Shown one piece after another: positions 1-11,400 of a stretch of DNA of 64,000 bases. The DNA comes from Malus domestica (taxonomy: Eukaryota > Streptophyta > Magnoliopsida > Rosales > Rosaceae). The position numbers and the translations under genes are program-made. Numbering within the stretch: position 1 is the first letter of the stretch; each line of letters begins with the position of its first letter. Under the pieces are notes generated by a model. That model saw nothing but the letters and a program-made list of their open reading frames with translations, was not told the origin of the DNA and did no database searches. Location of the stretch: NCBI RefSeq assembly GCF_042453785.1, contig NC_091670.1, forward strand, positions 35,289,501 through 35,353,500, given 5' to 3'.

Positions 1-1632
1 TTGCTTCTCTGAAAGTGAGAAGTGCGAACTCTTATTCTGTTTTAGGGAAATCTAAGCATATAGAATCATAAACATCTTTTTACATGAGCAATGCTTATAA
101 TATGGCAATAGTCATAACCTTTTTGAGTAACTTAATTCGGCAGTGATTAAGATCCTGATTATTTTGTTGTTGGCAGTGGTGGCATCATTCAAAATTTTGG
201 ATTTGAGGTCAACCAGAATCTGACACCAGTGACAGGGCGTGTGATTGTCCCACCTGAGTTGAAGTTGGGTGCTTCTGATGGCAAGGTGATTAAGGTGACT
301 GTTGACAGAGAGAAATGTCAATGGAATCTGGTTGGGAAGACTCTTGTGGAAGGAAAACCAATCAAGTGCTGGGCCGTGCTTGACTTCAGCAGTTCTGATC
401 GTTTCAAACTGGACCCTAACCAGTTCATCTCAAAGCTCATCGCTCGGTGCAACAGACTGGGAATCAGAATGGGAGAACCTGTTTTGTATGAAACCACTTC
501 AATGAGGCCATTCTCTAGTGTTCAGATGCTTCGTCCACTGCTTGAAAGCGTCTATGAAAAGGCAAAAAAAGAAGGCAATGGCTACTTGCAGTTACTTGTT
601 TGTGTAATGTCTAAAAGAGACCCTGGTTACAAGCATCTGAAGTGGATTGCTGAGACTCAAATTGGTATAGTGACGCAGTGCTGCTTGTCAAATATGGCCA
701 ACAAAGCAAATGACCAGTACCTTGCAAATCTTGCACTCAAGATCAATGCCAAGCTTGGAGGCAGTAATGTAGAGCTAAATGATCGGCTCCCCCTTGTAGG
801 GGGTGCAGGCCATGTTATGTTTGTGGGGGCTGATGTCAATCATCCTGCCGCGCGAAACACAACAAGTCCATCAATTGCAGCAGTTGTTGCCACTGTAAAC
901 TGGCCTGCTGCGAATCGTTATGCTGCACGAGTTCGATCCCAGTACCATCGTGTGGAGAAGATAATGAAATTTGGAGACATGTGTCTGGAGCTTGTTGAAT
1001 CTTATGAGCGATTGAATAAAGTCAAGCCAGAGAAAATTATTATCTTCCGTGATGGAGTCAGTGAGGGCCAGTTTGATATGGTTCTCAACGAAGAGTTGCT
1101 AGATCTGAAGATGGCTTTTGAAAGTATAAAATACCATCCAACCATCACACTTATTGTTGCCCAGAAGCGGCACCATACTCGTCTGTTTCTGGAGAATCCA
1201 AGGGATGGGGGTTCCGCAGGCAATATATCACCGGGAACTGTTGTGGACACAACAATCGTGCACCCGTTTGAGTTTGACTTCTATCTTTGCAGTCATTACG
1301 GAGCCCTTGGAACAAGCAAACCCACACACTACCATGTTCTTTGGGACGAGCATCGGTTTACCTCAGATCAATTACAGAAGCTTATATATGACTTGTGCTT
1401 CACCTTTGCAAGATGTACAAAACCTGTATCATTGATCCCACCGGTGTACTATGCCGACCTCGTGGCATATAGGGGGCGATTATACTACGAGAGTACGGAG
1501 GGACAGTCTCCAGCTTCAGTATCCTCCTCCTCGTCCTCCTCCTCGACACATTCACCGCTGTCAGCGGCTTCTCTTGATGAAAGGTTCTGCAAACTGCACG
1601 CTGACTTGGAAAACATAATGTTTTTCGTGTGA
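1..1632 (+). CDS. AGO2: ARGONAUTE2-like protein, 3' portion (MID-PIWI exon), gene runs off the left edge
   Basis: Small-RNA-guided RNA slicer/silencing effector of the plant AGO2/AGO3/AGO7 clade; Arabidopsis AGO2 acts in antiviral silencing. Positions 1-176 are the end of an intron (acceptor AG at 175-176) and the last exon is 177-1632, ending in TGA. It encodes the end of L2, MID and PIWI. The slicer positions are Asp in GADVNHP (codon at 832), Asp in FRDGVSEGQ (1051) and Asp in YYADLVAYRGR (1456). This is the D-D-D triad known for Arabidopsis AGO2/AGO3, where most AGOs have D-D-H. A poly-Ser stretch lies near the C-terminus and the protein ends MFFV. The next gene is a tandem paralogue with the same final-exon boundary. 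Upstream exons are outside the window, so completeness cannot be judged. Confidence 0.93.
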
Positions 1633-2160
1633 AGGCCAAAGCATGATCCCGCAGTCTCTTTTTTGTACCTGCTGAAAAGGAGTTTGTGCGTGAATCTAAT
1701 GGGTTTCTGTGTCGTAATGTTATGTTTAGCGTTTTCTCTACTTCATACGTTCTGTGCTCACATGTCGTTTCGAATCATTTTGTGGATCTAAAACAGTGGT
1801 AAGTCCTTGTTATGAATGTGGGTCTCATATATCATTTTAAAGTTGTGAATGTAAGAATGTTGGATGACATGTATATTTGTGGGAATGGAAAGTTAATCTA
1901 TTTGTTAACGTCGTGCTTTGGTTACATGAATTTCCTTTTAATTTATGTTATTTTTTTACCTGTATTATTTACGTATAATATTAGAATCGCGAAAGAAAAA
2001 TGTTCTTTTTTTAATTCTCACTTGTTTCTAGCTACAATCGATCGATATCAATGATGTTTTGAAGTGCATACACAAGTACGAGTAATTGAATTGAGAAAGA
2101 GTTTTTTTTTTTTTTTTTTTGGAGACAATATTATTCTCATTTATTTAAGATGATTTTTTT

Positions 2161-2320
2161 AAGGAAATTTTAACGAAAAATTCTTAGTACCGTTCATTTT
2201 AACGAAAAATCACATTTTTACACTAAAAATGTCAATCCTAGTACTATTTACTTTATCATTTATTTTATCCTTAAAATTAAAACTCAAAAATTTCAAACAT
2301 TTTTTTATTAGTTTTCTTTC
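2161..2320 (+). mobile_element. MITE family A, copy 1
   Basis: About 155 bp non-autonomous element with imperfect terminal inverted repeats: AAGGAAATTTTAACGAAAAA at the left and ATTAGTTTTC at the right. The internal landmark CACATTTTTACACTAAAAA is shared with the other copies in this window. It sits in the AGO2-AGO2 spacer. Confidence 0.75.
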
Positions 2321-2494
2321 TTTTTTTAAAATCAAGTTTGGGGTAAAATGGGGATTAACACCAAAGCTACTGGGTTTCCCACCAAAAGCCCGAACTTTTC
2401 GGCTTCCACTACCAACGGTCTTCTCGGCGGTTGACCCTTCGCGACCAAGGCAATCGAGCAAGGGCAAGATGGTCATTCAATCTGCACCCTCGCA

Positions 2495-2500
2495 TATAAG
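2495..2500 (+). promoter_or_regulatory. Candidate TATA box of the second AGO2 gene
   Basis: TATAAG lies 75-80 bases before the ATG at 2575 and is followed by a purine-rich leader. Position and sequence fit a plant TATA box; the transcription start was not observed. Confidence 0.4.
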
Positions 2501-2574
2501 AAGAAAAAGAAGAAAGGAGTGAAATTTGAGGCCACTTTTCTCTCGATTTTTTGAGTTCGCTCCCGATTTTTCCA

Positions 2575-5500
2575 ATGGAAAGCAGCGGCGGCGGCGAATG
2601 GCGAAAAGGAAGATGGAGAGACAGTGACGGCGATGAAAGAGGGAGTGGAGGAGACAAAGAGATAGGAAGAGGCGGTTGGGGAAGTTATGGTGGTTCCAGG
2701 GGTGGTGGTGGTAGAGGGTCCCAGTACCACCGTCAACAACCACCGCAGGAGCAGCATGATAACAAGTGGGGCCGTCCGGGGAGACCTTCTCCATGGAGCG
2801 GTAGGCCCAACAGAGCGTGGGTGTCCACAGCGCCCACCCCTGCATCTCCAGCCCTAGCGAACTCTCCTCCTACTTCCCCTCCTCCTCCTGGTATGGATCC
2901 TCGAGAACTAATTGCATTTTTTTTAATCCCTAATTTTAATCTGATTAGGTTTTCCTGTTTGAGTTTGTATGTGTTACACTTGTATGTATATAATGAGAAT
3001 GTGGTGATATAATGTTTATATAGTGATTACAATAAGCCTGTTTGCAATCGCTTCTCAAGAAAGCACTTTATCTCATAAGAGCTTTTACTAGAATCGTTTT
3101 TATTAGAAGTACGTTAAATTTTTTGATATAAATCCAATTTCTTTTGGCCACTTAGTACTAGTGAGTGAGAGGTTTTAAGTTTGATTTTCTCTAAAGATGA
3201 ATTCAAACTAAATTACTGTGGCTTGCCCATTGTGAGGTTTAGCCCACTAAAAAAAAGGGAACTTTAACGAAAAGCACATGATACTGTTCACTTTAATGAA
3301 AAACCACATTTTTACACTAAAAAGTCAATCCTGGTACTATTCACTTTACCCTTTATTTTGTCCTTATCATTAAAACTCAAAGTTTTCAAGCCCTTTTTAT
3401 TAGTTTTCCTTAATAAAAATCCAATTGCTTTTGAAGCGTTTCCAAGTGCTTTTGCAACTCAAAAGCGTTTTTATAACAAGTTTTTTCTTCCAAATTTTGT
3501 CAAAAAAAATTTAAAGGCACTTCCGAACATTGAACTGGTCATTTGGTTGGTTTTACTGAGTTTTTGCATAAATATGTTCACAGAGGAAAAAATGCGTTTC
3601 AGTAGTCTAGGGTTCGAGACTTGGTGCGATGGCAAGTGCCTCCGCCCATGAGCGGTAGGTCTCGGGTTCGAGACTTGGGAGCATCCTCTCCATAAATGGG
3701 GGTAAGGCTAGCCAACATTCACCTCTCCCAGACCCTGCTTAAAGCGGGAGCCTTGTGCACTGGGTACGACTTTAGTAGTCTAGCATTTTTTAGTTTGCAT
3801 AAACAGTCACCACTGAGGATAACACCTAATGTTTTGTTTATTTTTCTAAATAGATACTTTTGTTCCTCGATTGCGATCTCTGGAAATTTCGAAACAGACG
3901 CCTCCTTCATCTTCTTCGGGCAATGCAGACAAGAATCTCTCAGCAAAACGGCCAGACAACGGAGGCACAAAAGCTATCCAAACTGTTATGCTTCGTTCTA
4001 ATCATTTTAATATCTCGTTCAATCCTGAGAGTATCATAATGCACTACGGTGTTGATGTCAAATCAGAGACCCCTGCTCCTAATCATATGAAAATTTCCAA
4101 GTCTGAGCTCTCTGCAATCAGGAAGAAGCTATCCTCTGATAAACCTACGGACTTTCCATTGTCAAGTACTGCATACGATGGTGAAAAGAACATCTTCAGT
4201 GCAGTGCGGTTGCCCACTGGATCATTTAAGGTAGAGGTTCCTGATGAAGAAGACACGCGGTTTACTACATACATATTTACTATAAAGTTAGTAAACGAGC
4301 TCAAGCTTTGCAAGTTGAAGGAGTACATGAGTGGCCACCTATTGTCTATCCCTCGTGATATATTACACGGTATGGATTTGGTGATGAAAGAGAATCCAAG
4401 TAGGCGCTTGATTGCTGTTGGGCGAAACTATTACCCTGTGGATACTAGTCTAAACGATGACCTTGGACATGGTATTTCTGCATCTAGAGGGTTTCAAGAT
4501 TCTGTAAGGCTCACTTCCCAAGGTCCTTCCCTGTGTCTTGACTACTCAGTCCTGGCATTTTATAAGCGCTTGCCAGTTATAGATTTTCTCCAAGAGCAGA
4601 TTACGGGTTTTACTTTAAATAATTTCGAGAGGTTTAGGAGAGAGGTTGAGCGTGTGTTGAGAGGACTGAAAGTAACTGTGATGCACCGTAAAACCAAGCA
4701 AAAGTACATCATCAAGGGGCTGACTGATAAGAATGCAGGAGATATTACATTTTATGATGTAGACATAGATGGCCAGTTTCCGCCAAGGAAAGTTAGACTT
4801 GTCGATTATTTCAGGGAAAGATACAAGGGAATCCAGTATAAAGACATTCCTTGCTTGGATTTGGGGAAAAATGGTAGAAGGAACGATACACCTATGGAGT
4901 TCTGTGTGTTAGCTGAGGGGCAAAAGTATTCAAAGGAGCGCTTGGACAGAGAAGCAGCCATGATGTTGAGGAGTAGGTCATTGGCTCAACCGCGTGATAG
5001 GCAGAGGAAGATATGCGACATTATACAATCTGATGATGGACCCTGTGGGTAAGTAAATTTATGTTCTCTCTTGTGGTTTGTGAGTCCGATTTTGCTAAAC
5101 TTGCACAGTTAGCAGGCAGTTGGTTTCTCTGAAGGTTGAAACCAGTATTCTGTTTGATTCTTATATATATGGCGATAGTTATAACCATTTTCAGTAAAGT
5201 AATCCTGTATAAAAACTGCTGTCATTATTAAGTATGATCCTGTGTTATTGGCAGTGGTGGCATAATTGAAAATTTTGGAATTGAAATTAACAAGAATATG
5301 ACACCAGTAACAGGGCGTGTCATTGGCCCACCAGAATTGAAGTTCGGTGCTTCTGATGGCAAGGTGAATAAGGTAACCGTTGACAGAGAGAAATGCAACT
5401 GGAATCTGATTGGAAAGTCTGTAATGGAAGGAAAACCAATCAATCGCTGGGCTTTACTTGACTTCACCTGTCATGATCGATTTGTACTGAACCACGGCTT

Positions 5501-6731
5501 CATCCCAAAGCTCATCAATCGGTGCAATGAGCTGGGAATCAGAATGGAAGAGCCTCTTTCATACCAAGGCACTACAATGAGACCCTTCTCTAGTGTTCAG
5601 ATGCTTCGCCAGGTACTTGAAAGTGTTAATGAAGAGGTACACAAGAAAGGAAAAGGCTACTTGCAATTAATTATTTGTGTAATGCCTAGAAGAGATCCTG
5701 GTTACAAGTATCTGAAGTGGATCTCCGAGACTCAAATTGGTATAGTGACACAGTGCTGCTTGTCAAATATGGCCAACAAAGCAAATGAAAAGTATCTTGG
5801 AAACCTTGCACTTAAGATTAATGCAAAGCTTGGAGGTAGTAATGTAGAGCTAATTGATCGGCTCCCCCTCTTTGGGGGTGCAGGCCATGTTATGTTTATG
5901 GGGGCCGATGTCAATCATCCTGCTGCGCAAAACAAAAAAAGTCCATCAATTGCGGCTGTTGTTGCCACTGTAAACTGGCCTGCTTTGAATCGTTATGCTG
6001 CACGAGTTCGACCCCAGCAACACCGTAGCGAAAGGATATTGAGTTTTGGAGACATGTGCCTGGAGCTTGTTGAAACTTATGAGCGATTGAATAAAGTCAA
6101 GCCAGACAGAATTGTTGTCTTCCGTGATGGAGTCAGTGAGGGCCAGTTTGATATGGTTCTAAATGAAGAGTTACTAGATATGAAGAGGGCTTTCGGATGT
6201 AAAAAATACTATCCTACCATAACACTTGTTGTTGCCCAAAAGCGGCACCATACTCGTTTGTTTCTAGAGAATGTGAAGGATGGGAGTCCAACATGCAATG
6301 TGTTACCGGGAACTGTTGTGGATACAACAATCGTGCACCCGTTTGAGTTTGACTTTTATCTTTGCAGTCATTATGGATCCCTCGGAACAAGCAAACCCAC
6401 ACACTACTATGTTCTTTGGGATGAGCATAGGTTTACCTCTGACCAATTGCAGAAGCTCATTTATGACTTATGCTTCACCTTAGCAAGGTGTACTAAACCT
6501 GTAGCTTTGGTACCACCGGTATACTATGCTGACCTTGTTGCATATAGAGGGCGGTTATACCATGAGAGTATCGAGCGACAGTCTCGAGATTCAGTATCTT
6601 CCTCCTCCTACTATTCCTCATCATCATCAGCAGCAGCAGCATTGGCATCGTCACCACACTCAGTGGCTTCTCTAGATGATAAGTTTTATAAATTGCATGC
6701 TGACCTGGAAAACATAATGTTTTTCATATGA
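2575..6731 (+). CDS. AGO2: ARGONAUTE2-like protein, complete tandem copy (3 exons, 995 aa)
   Basis: Exons 2575-2890, 3854-5048 and 5255-6731 join in phase with GT-AG introns to 996 codons including the stop. Exon 1 gives a Gly/Arg-rich disordered leader (about residues 1-105, several GGGGRG/GGSRG runs), typical of AGO2 and often arginine-methylated. Exon 2 gives the N domain, linker 1 (RGFQDSVRLTSQGPSL) and PAZ (from about FLQEQITGFTLNNFERFRR). Exon 3 gives MID and PIWI with the acidic triad D722 (MGADVNHP), D795 (FRDGVSEGQ) and D930 (YYADLVAYRGR), so a D-D-D catalytic set. A Ser/Ala-rich insert precedes the C-terminal MFFI. The ATG at 2575 was chosen because it opens the Gly-rich leader just after a leader sequence with a TATA-like box. 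Intron 1 carries a MITE and a SINE. It probably binds 5'-A small RNAs and works in antiviral silencing, by analogy with Arabidopsis AGO2. Confidence 0.95.
3150..3253 (+). repeat. SINE remnant (family with GTGAGAGGTTTTAG core)
   Basis: The stretch with GTGAGTGAGAGGTTTTAAG and GCCCATTGTGAGG matches the repeats near 61.98 kb (+) and 62.2-62.3 kb (-). The phrase around GTTTGATTTTC resembles a degenerate B box. It is truncated and lies in AGO2 intron 1. Confidence 0.45.
3255..3412 (+). mobile_element. MITE family A, copy 2 (in AGO2 intron 1)
   Basis: Near-consensus copy: it starts GGGAACTTTAACGAAAAGC, contains CACATTTTTACACTAAAAAG and CTGGTACTATTCACTTTACC, and ends TTAGTTTTCCTTA. It is almost identical to the copy at 52378, so both are probably recent insertions. 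Confidence 0.8.
3611..3773 (+). mobile_element. tRNA-derived SINE with perfect 10-bp target-site duplication (in AGO2 intron 1)
   Basis: Flanked by identical AGTAGTCTAG at 3601-3610 and 3774-3783. Inside are an A-box-like GGTGCGATGGCAAGTG and a B-box-like GGTTCGAGAC. The body ends CTGGGTACGACTTT, a common plant SINE 3' end. The 163 bp length fits a SINE. The clean duplication implies a fairly young insertion into the host intron. Confidence 0.85.
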
Positions 6732-8445
6732 AGGTCGAAGCTCGTTCCCATGATCTATTTTTTTTTTGTGGAACAGGACGGATATGGTTCTGTAAGTTGG
6801 CAAACCAGGATGCAATTCCAACTTCCTGAAAAAGGGTTTGTGTGTGAATCTAATGGTTTTTTTAATCGAAATGGTATGTTAAGCATTTTCATTGTAGTTA
6901 GTATGTTAGATCTTGTGTGTTCTTTAGTGGTTCCAAATCGTTTTGAGCACTTGTGTTTCTTTCTTGTGTGTGATATGTATGAATCGAGTCGAAATGGTAC
7001 AAAACACAGAAGGTTTAAATTAGAAGTAGGCTCCAGACACCGTTGTCTTTACTGTCGTTCTTTCTGCTCATAAAATGAATGCTGCAAGTTTTAGGTCTGT
7101 GTAGAGTTTATAAATAGGAAGGAAATACACTGTTGGGGCGATTTTTGGATTATTTACAAATACAATACATGTTGGGAAATAATTCCTGCACTCCTGTCTA
7201 CTTGTTTTCCTTGATTCTTCTTTGATTATTTCTATCCGAATGCTAAAAATCTACAAGGGTGTGTAGGTGGAGAAAAAAGTGGTGTAGAAATCACTTGCCT
7301 ATGTGTCTACAAAATTTGTAATTACCTTTGCATCGAAAGACAATATATCTAAAAGTTTATGGCTCTCCCTCTAGACTTGTGGTCCTTTCCCTAGTTTCCT
7401 TAGATTCCTGGCATGTGATGGTTGGCCAATTCTTGGGGCTCTGTTAGGACCACAAAAATGTGCAGGTCATCTGCAGACATATAAACTTGGAATGGATTTC
7501 TTGTTTCTACTGGAGAGATTCCCCTTTTATTATGTATAAGGACAATGGGAGAGAAACATGTCATGATCAGGGACTAAATTTGGATATATTTGTTGATTAG
7601 GGGGTAGATTCTAGTTCTGTTTCTATTTGTGCAAACTTATCAACAAGTGCACGAGTCTGGAAGTTACTTCTGTCATTGGTTGCACTTGTTTGTGATAGAT
7701 TTCTTTGAGCGGATTGGCATGACAGGTCATTCTGGGTGGTGGCCCAAATTCTTTAATCATTGTGGGATTTGAGGTATTTGGGTGGTGAGTGAAAGGTTTT
7801 GGGTATATGTGGACATGGCAGGTTCAAACTTTGAGATTGGGATGTTGGTCGTTTTTGTTACTTGTTTGGGAGATATTTTTGCTGGAGTTTTAATAAAACA
7901 CTCCTGATACTGTTCATTTTTAATGAAAAACCACATTTATACATTTCCCTGGTACTATTCACTGTCCCTTTAAAAAGGGTTTTTCATTAAAAGGGAAGTT
8001 TTTTTTTTACTTTTCGTTAGTTTTCCTTATTTTTGCACCAGAACGTCTGTATATAAGTGGATTGATGGTACTTGCCTTTGGTGACAGTTTGGGTTAAATT
8101 CTTGCGTTTGTAACATTGTCTGTATATAAGTGGATTGAACAGGCTCTGTGCTCATAATTTTTTGGTTGGATAAATAATCTTTTACCCCTCAAATATGCTG
8201 CACTATACAAAAATAGCCATTTTTGGAAGAAAGAGAACCATTACAAACAAACATGTGAACGCACATACACACGCCAACAAAGAAAAAATGAAACTGCCTC
8301 CAAGGAAGTTTCACTAATTTGGAACAAATTTAGGTCTCACGGTGGAGAAAGACTTGGGCGTCACCGAGAGTATATCCTTGCATGATTACAACACTCATCG
8401 TATGACCTCCGCTAACGTGTAAGAATCCCCCTCACAGTGATGCCT
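6732..8445. other. Intergenic region between convergent AGO2 and LIN-like genes
   Basis: Holds the AGO2 3' UTR (about 6732-7100), a rearranged copy of MITE family A (7884-8029), and the downstream region of the LIN-like gene. No coding potential is seen. Confidence 0.5.
7884..8029 (+). mobile_element. MITE family A, copy 3 (internally rearranged)
   Basis: Starts GGAGTTTTAATAAAACACTC, keeps TGATACTGTTCATTTTTAAT and AAAAACCACATTTATACA, and ends TTAGTTTTCCTTA. The middle is shortened compared with other copies. Confidence 0.6.
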
Positions 8446-11400
8446 TTAGTTGCTTGTGATGATTGAAATAAGCTCATTAGCCGTCCATGTCACTAAGGAC
8501 AGGTTCTGAAGTTTCCTAAGCAACTCTTTGCCCACTGATGATAGCATAGGGACGTTTTGATGAACTGAAATTTTTCACGACACAAATAAATTAATTAATT
8601 AATCAAATTATTTAAAGGAAAACTAATGAAAATGGGTTGAAAACTTAGATGTTTAATGATAAGGACAAAATAAAAGGTAAAGTGAATAATACCAGAATTG
8701 ACTTTTTAATGTAAAAATGTAGTTTTTCGTTAAAATGAACAGTATCAGGAGTTTTTCGTTGAAGTTTCTATTATTTAACTTTAATTTTGGAAAGACATAC
8801 CTGAACTTTTTGCTAGATTCAGCAATGTATATGAAGCAAGCACTCTTTCCTCCACATCTCTGTCATAATTCAGTGATTCTAGCAGCTGAGGCACAAGAAC
8901 CGAGCATGCCATGGACCCTAAATCTTCATCTCCGACTGCATCGACAAACCTACTCATCCACGACACCGTCACAAGGCTCGATCGCGCTAAACTCGGGATG
9001 CCATTCGCCATGGAATCCGAAAGGGCCACGAGTAGTTTCCTGTTGCCGTTTTTTAACAAAACAGTGGCTGTTTTCCTTTGCCAATTTTCCGTTGCTGCTT
9101 CGTCTTCGTTCTGATTTTTCGGATCACATAAAAATGGTGCCATTATTTGTTTGTTTTTCGAAAAATTTCAGCTGGTTTGGGGTAGTAGAAAGCTTACCGA
9201 GTGCGCAAAACCATCCACAACATTTTCTTTGAAGTGAAATGAATTTCTTGGCCAATGACTGTAACCGGCTTGTTGTAAAAGCCCCTGTTCTGTTGATGCC
9301 TCGCCGGTGTTAGAAAACCGGCCTCCCAACATTAAGAGAGCTCTTGACGATCGTTGCTGGACTTTTTTGCTGCATGTTCGACTGCTTAAAGCTTCTATGA
9401 TTGCTTCAATGGCTTCTTCTCTATATACACTGCTCCTGAAAGGGTCTCCCTGCAACAAAACTGCTACTCCATATGGGAACTATTCAAGATATATATAAAA
9501 CCCTAGGGCAAAGATTTAAGTACTTATCTGAACAGTTTGGTTGCCAGAAGTTGAAATGAGTTTAGAAAGATTTTACAATTTCTACGAGAAAGTTGCGTAA
9601 TCACGAAGGACGGATTTACCATAAGATCAAGCTGAAGTAAAACGACTGCAATCAACGGGCGTTCTTCAAGTGGAGCTCTCTGCAGATAGACCAACAAAAT
9701 CTGCATTGTGTTAACGCCGCCGGATCCTTCTTTCAGTCCATTTAGGATTTCAGTGATTTTTGTTCGTCTGCGAAGAATCATTCAGTTGATCAAAATGTGA
9801 AAAGATCATATAAAACGTACAAGAAAAATGAAAAGAGTTCAAAACAAATCCATACCTACTAAGGCATAGTATTTCGATCAACAAAGCGAATGCGGAGCCA
9901 GTACCATTTCCAAGTACAATGAGTTCAAGAAGAGAAGCCTTGTTGAGAAAATCAGCCAAGTAGTTTCGACAGCTTCCATCAGCTCGAACACAACGTGCAA
10001 TGACTGAAGCAACGTTGTTCCTCTCACGAGTTTCCCCTCTCTCGATTTTTGTCACCAGAAGGCTCAACCCTCCAAGAGAAACTACCTCTCTTGCATTCTC
10101 CAAGTTTCGGTCTTCATCAAAACCAGTAAGAAGCTGGTCTAAAAGGTACAACGCCGCCACTTGAGGACTGCAACGAACTGTGAATAGCGTCTGCAACTGA
10201 TCTCCAAACTCTAGTACTCGAAGGACTAGTGCCACCCATCCGACAGATATCATCTGTTTTGCCTTTGGCTTCAACAAGTAAAGCAGAATTGCAGCTTTCA
10301 AAAATAGACCACTGCTTTTTAGAAGTCTCATAAGAAACTCAAGCTGTGGATCCGAGTTCAGTATGATATGTCTAATCATCTTGTTTCTCGCTACAAATTC
10401 AGCTAAAACCGAGATTACTAATTCCAAAATTTCGTCATTACTAGAAACAAACAACACCTCCAGCATTCCCTGAATAACAGGTGGCTTTGATAGCTCAACC
10501 TCAATGACAGGATCACCATGGGAGTCCAACCAAGCCTTGGTAATCACACGAATTGCACTTTCGCAATCGCTTAGATTATCGGAGGAGTAGATAGTGCTAA
10601 TAGCCCGGCTTAAGTTGCTTAGAGGTGGAAGATGGGAGTTATCTTGGTTACGGATTGAATTGTTCTTGACCATGAGGTTCTTGTTCACCAAGCATTCTGT
10701 TGGTGCATTCTGGCATCTAAAGAATCCAAAATGGCCCGTCTTCTGTGCCTCCGACTCAGGCCATAGCGCGATTACTGGATTTCTATGATTTTCGCTTGAT
10801 GACCTTCTCCGACTAGACCTTTCTCCACTCTGACAAAACCAGAAAACGGTGACAATGTGAATTCTCCCTGCAACATTCAATTACTTACGAAAAATGAATG
10901 TAGTAAAGAACTGAGATGAAGACAGATTCACTCACATGAACATAACCGAGATGGTTGTAATCATCTTCATCTACACACAACTTTTCCACCTCATCTAGAC
11001 CCCAAGTATCGTTCAAAACTCCATTTCGATGATTGAGCTCCACAGATTTTCGCTCAAGCGCGGGGCCAAACACAGCGTGGTATCTTCAGTGATTTCCGAA
11101 GCCATCAAACAAGATACACAATTACAGCACAAACTACAAATCAAATATCCTTTCAAAATGTTTTGCAAAAGTGATTAAAATGTTTTCATATATTAGTACT
11201 ACTTACAAATTTTTGTTGAGCGAGGAATGTGAAGTGTAAGAATCCGATGATCTCCTTCTTGATGATCTGCAACTGCGTATCGAAGAAGGCAAAGGTATAG
11301 TAGGAGGAACAGGACGGGCCTCAGCTCCAACTTGAAGCCACTCTTTGTAGTACAAAGCAAACCTTGTAGTTCCCATATCCATTTGTTCATCGTACGCTCT

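Larger units (their letters stand above)
1633..2574. other. Intergenic: AGO2 3' UTR, MITE, promoter of next AGO2
   Basis: This 0.94 kb spacer holds the 3' UTR of the first AGO2 copy, a poly-T run at 2101-2120, one copy of the ~155 bp MITE family (2161-2320) and the promoter/leader of the second copy. Open frames here look random. Confidence 0.6.

Noticed and set aside
2473-2845. Minus-strand frames over AGO2 exon 1
   Set aside because: Antisense of a Gly-rich, GC-rich coding exon; composition artefact.
3611-3773. Possible tRNA gene (A and B boxes)
   Set aside because: No acceptor-stem pairing or cloverleaf; the target-site duplication shows it is a SINE.
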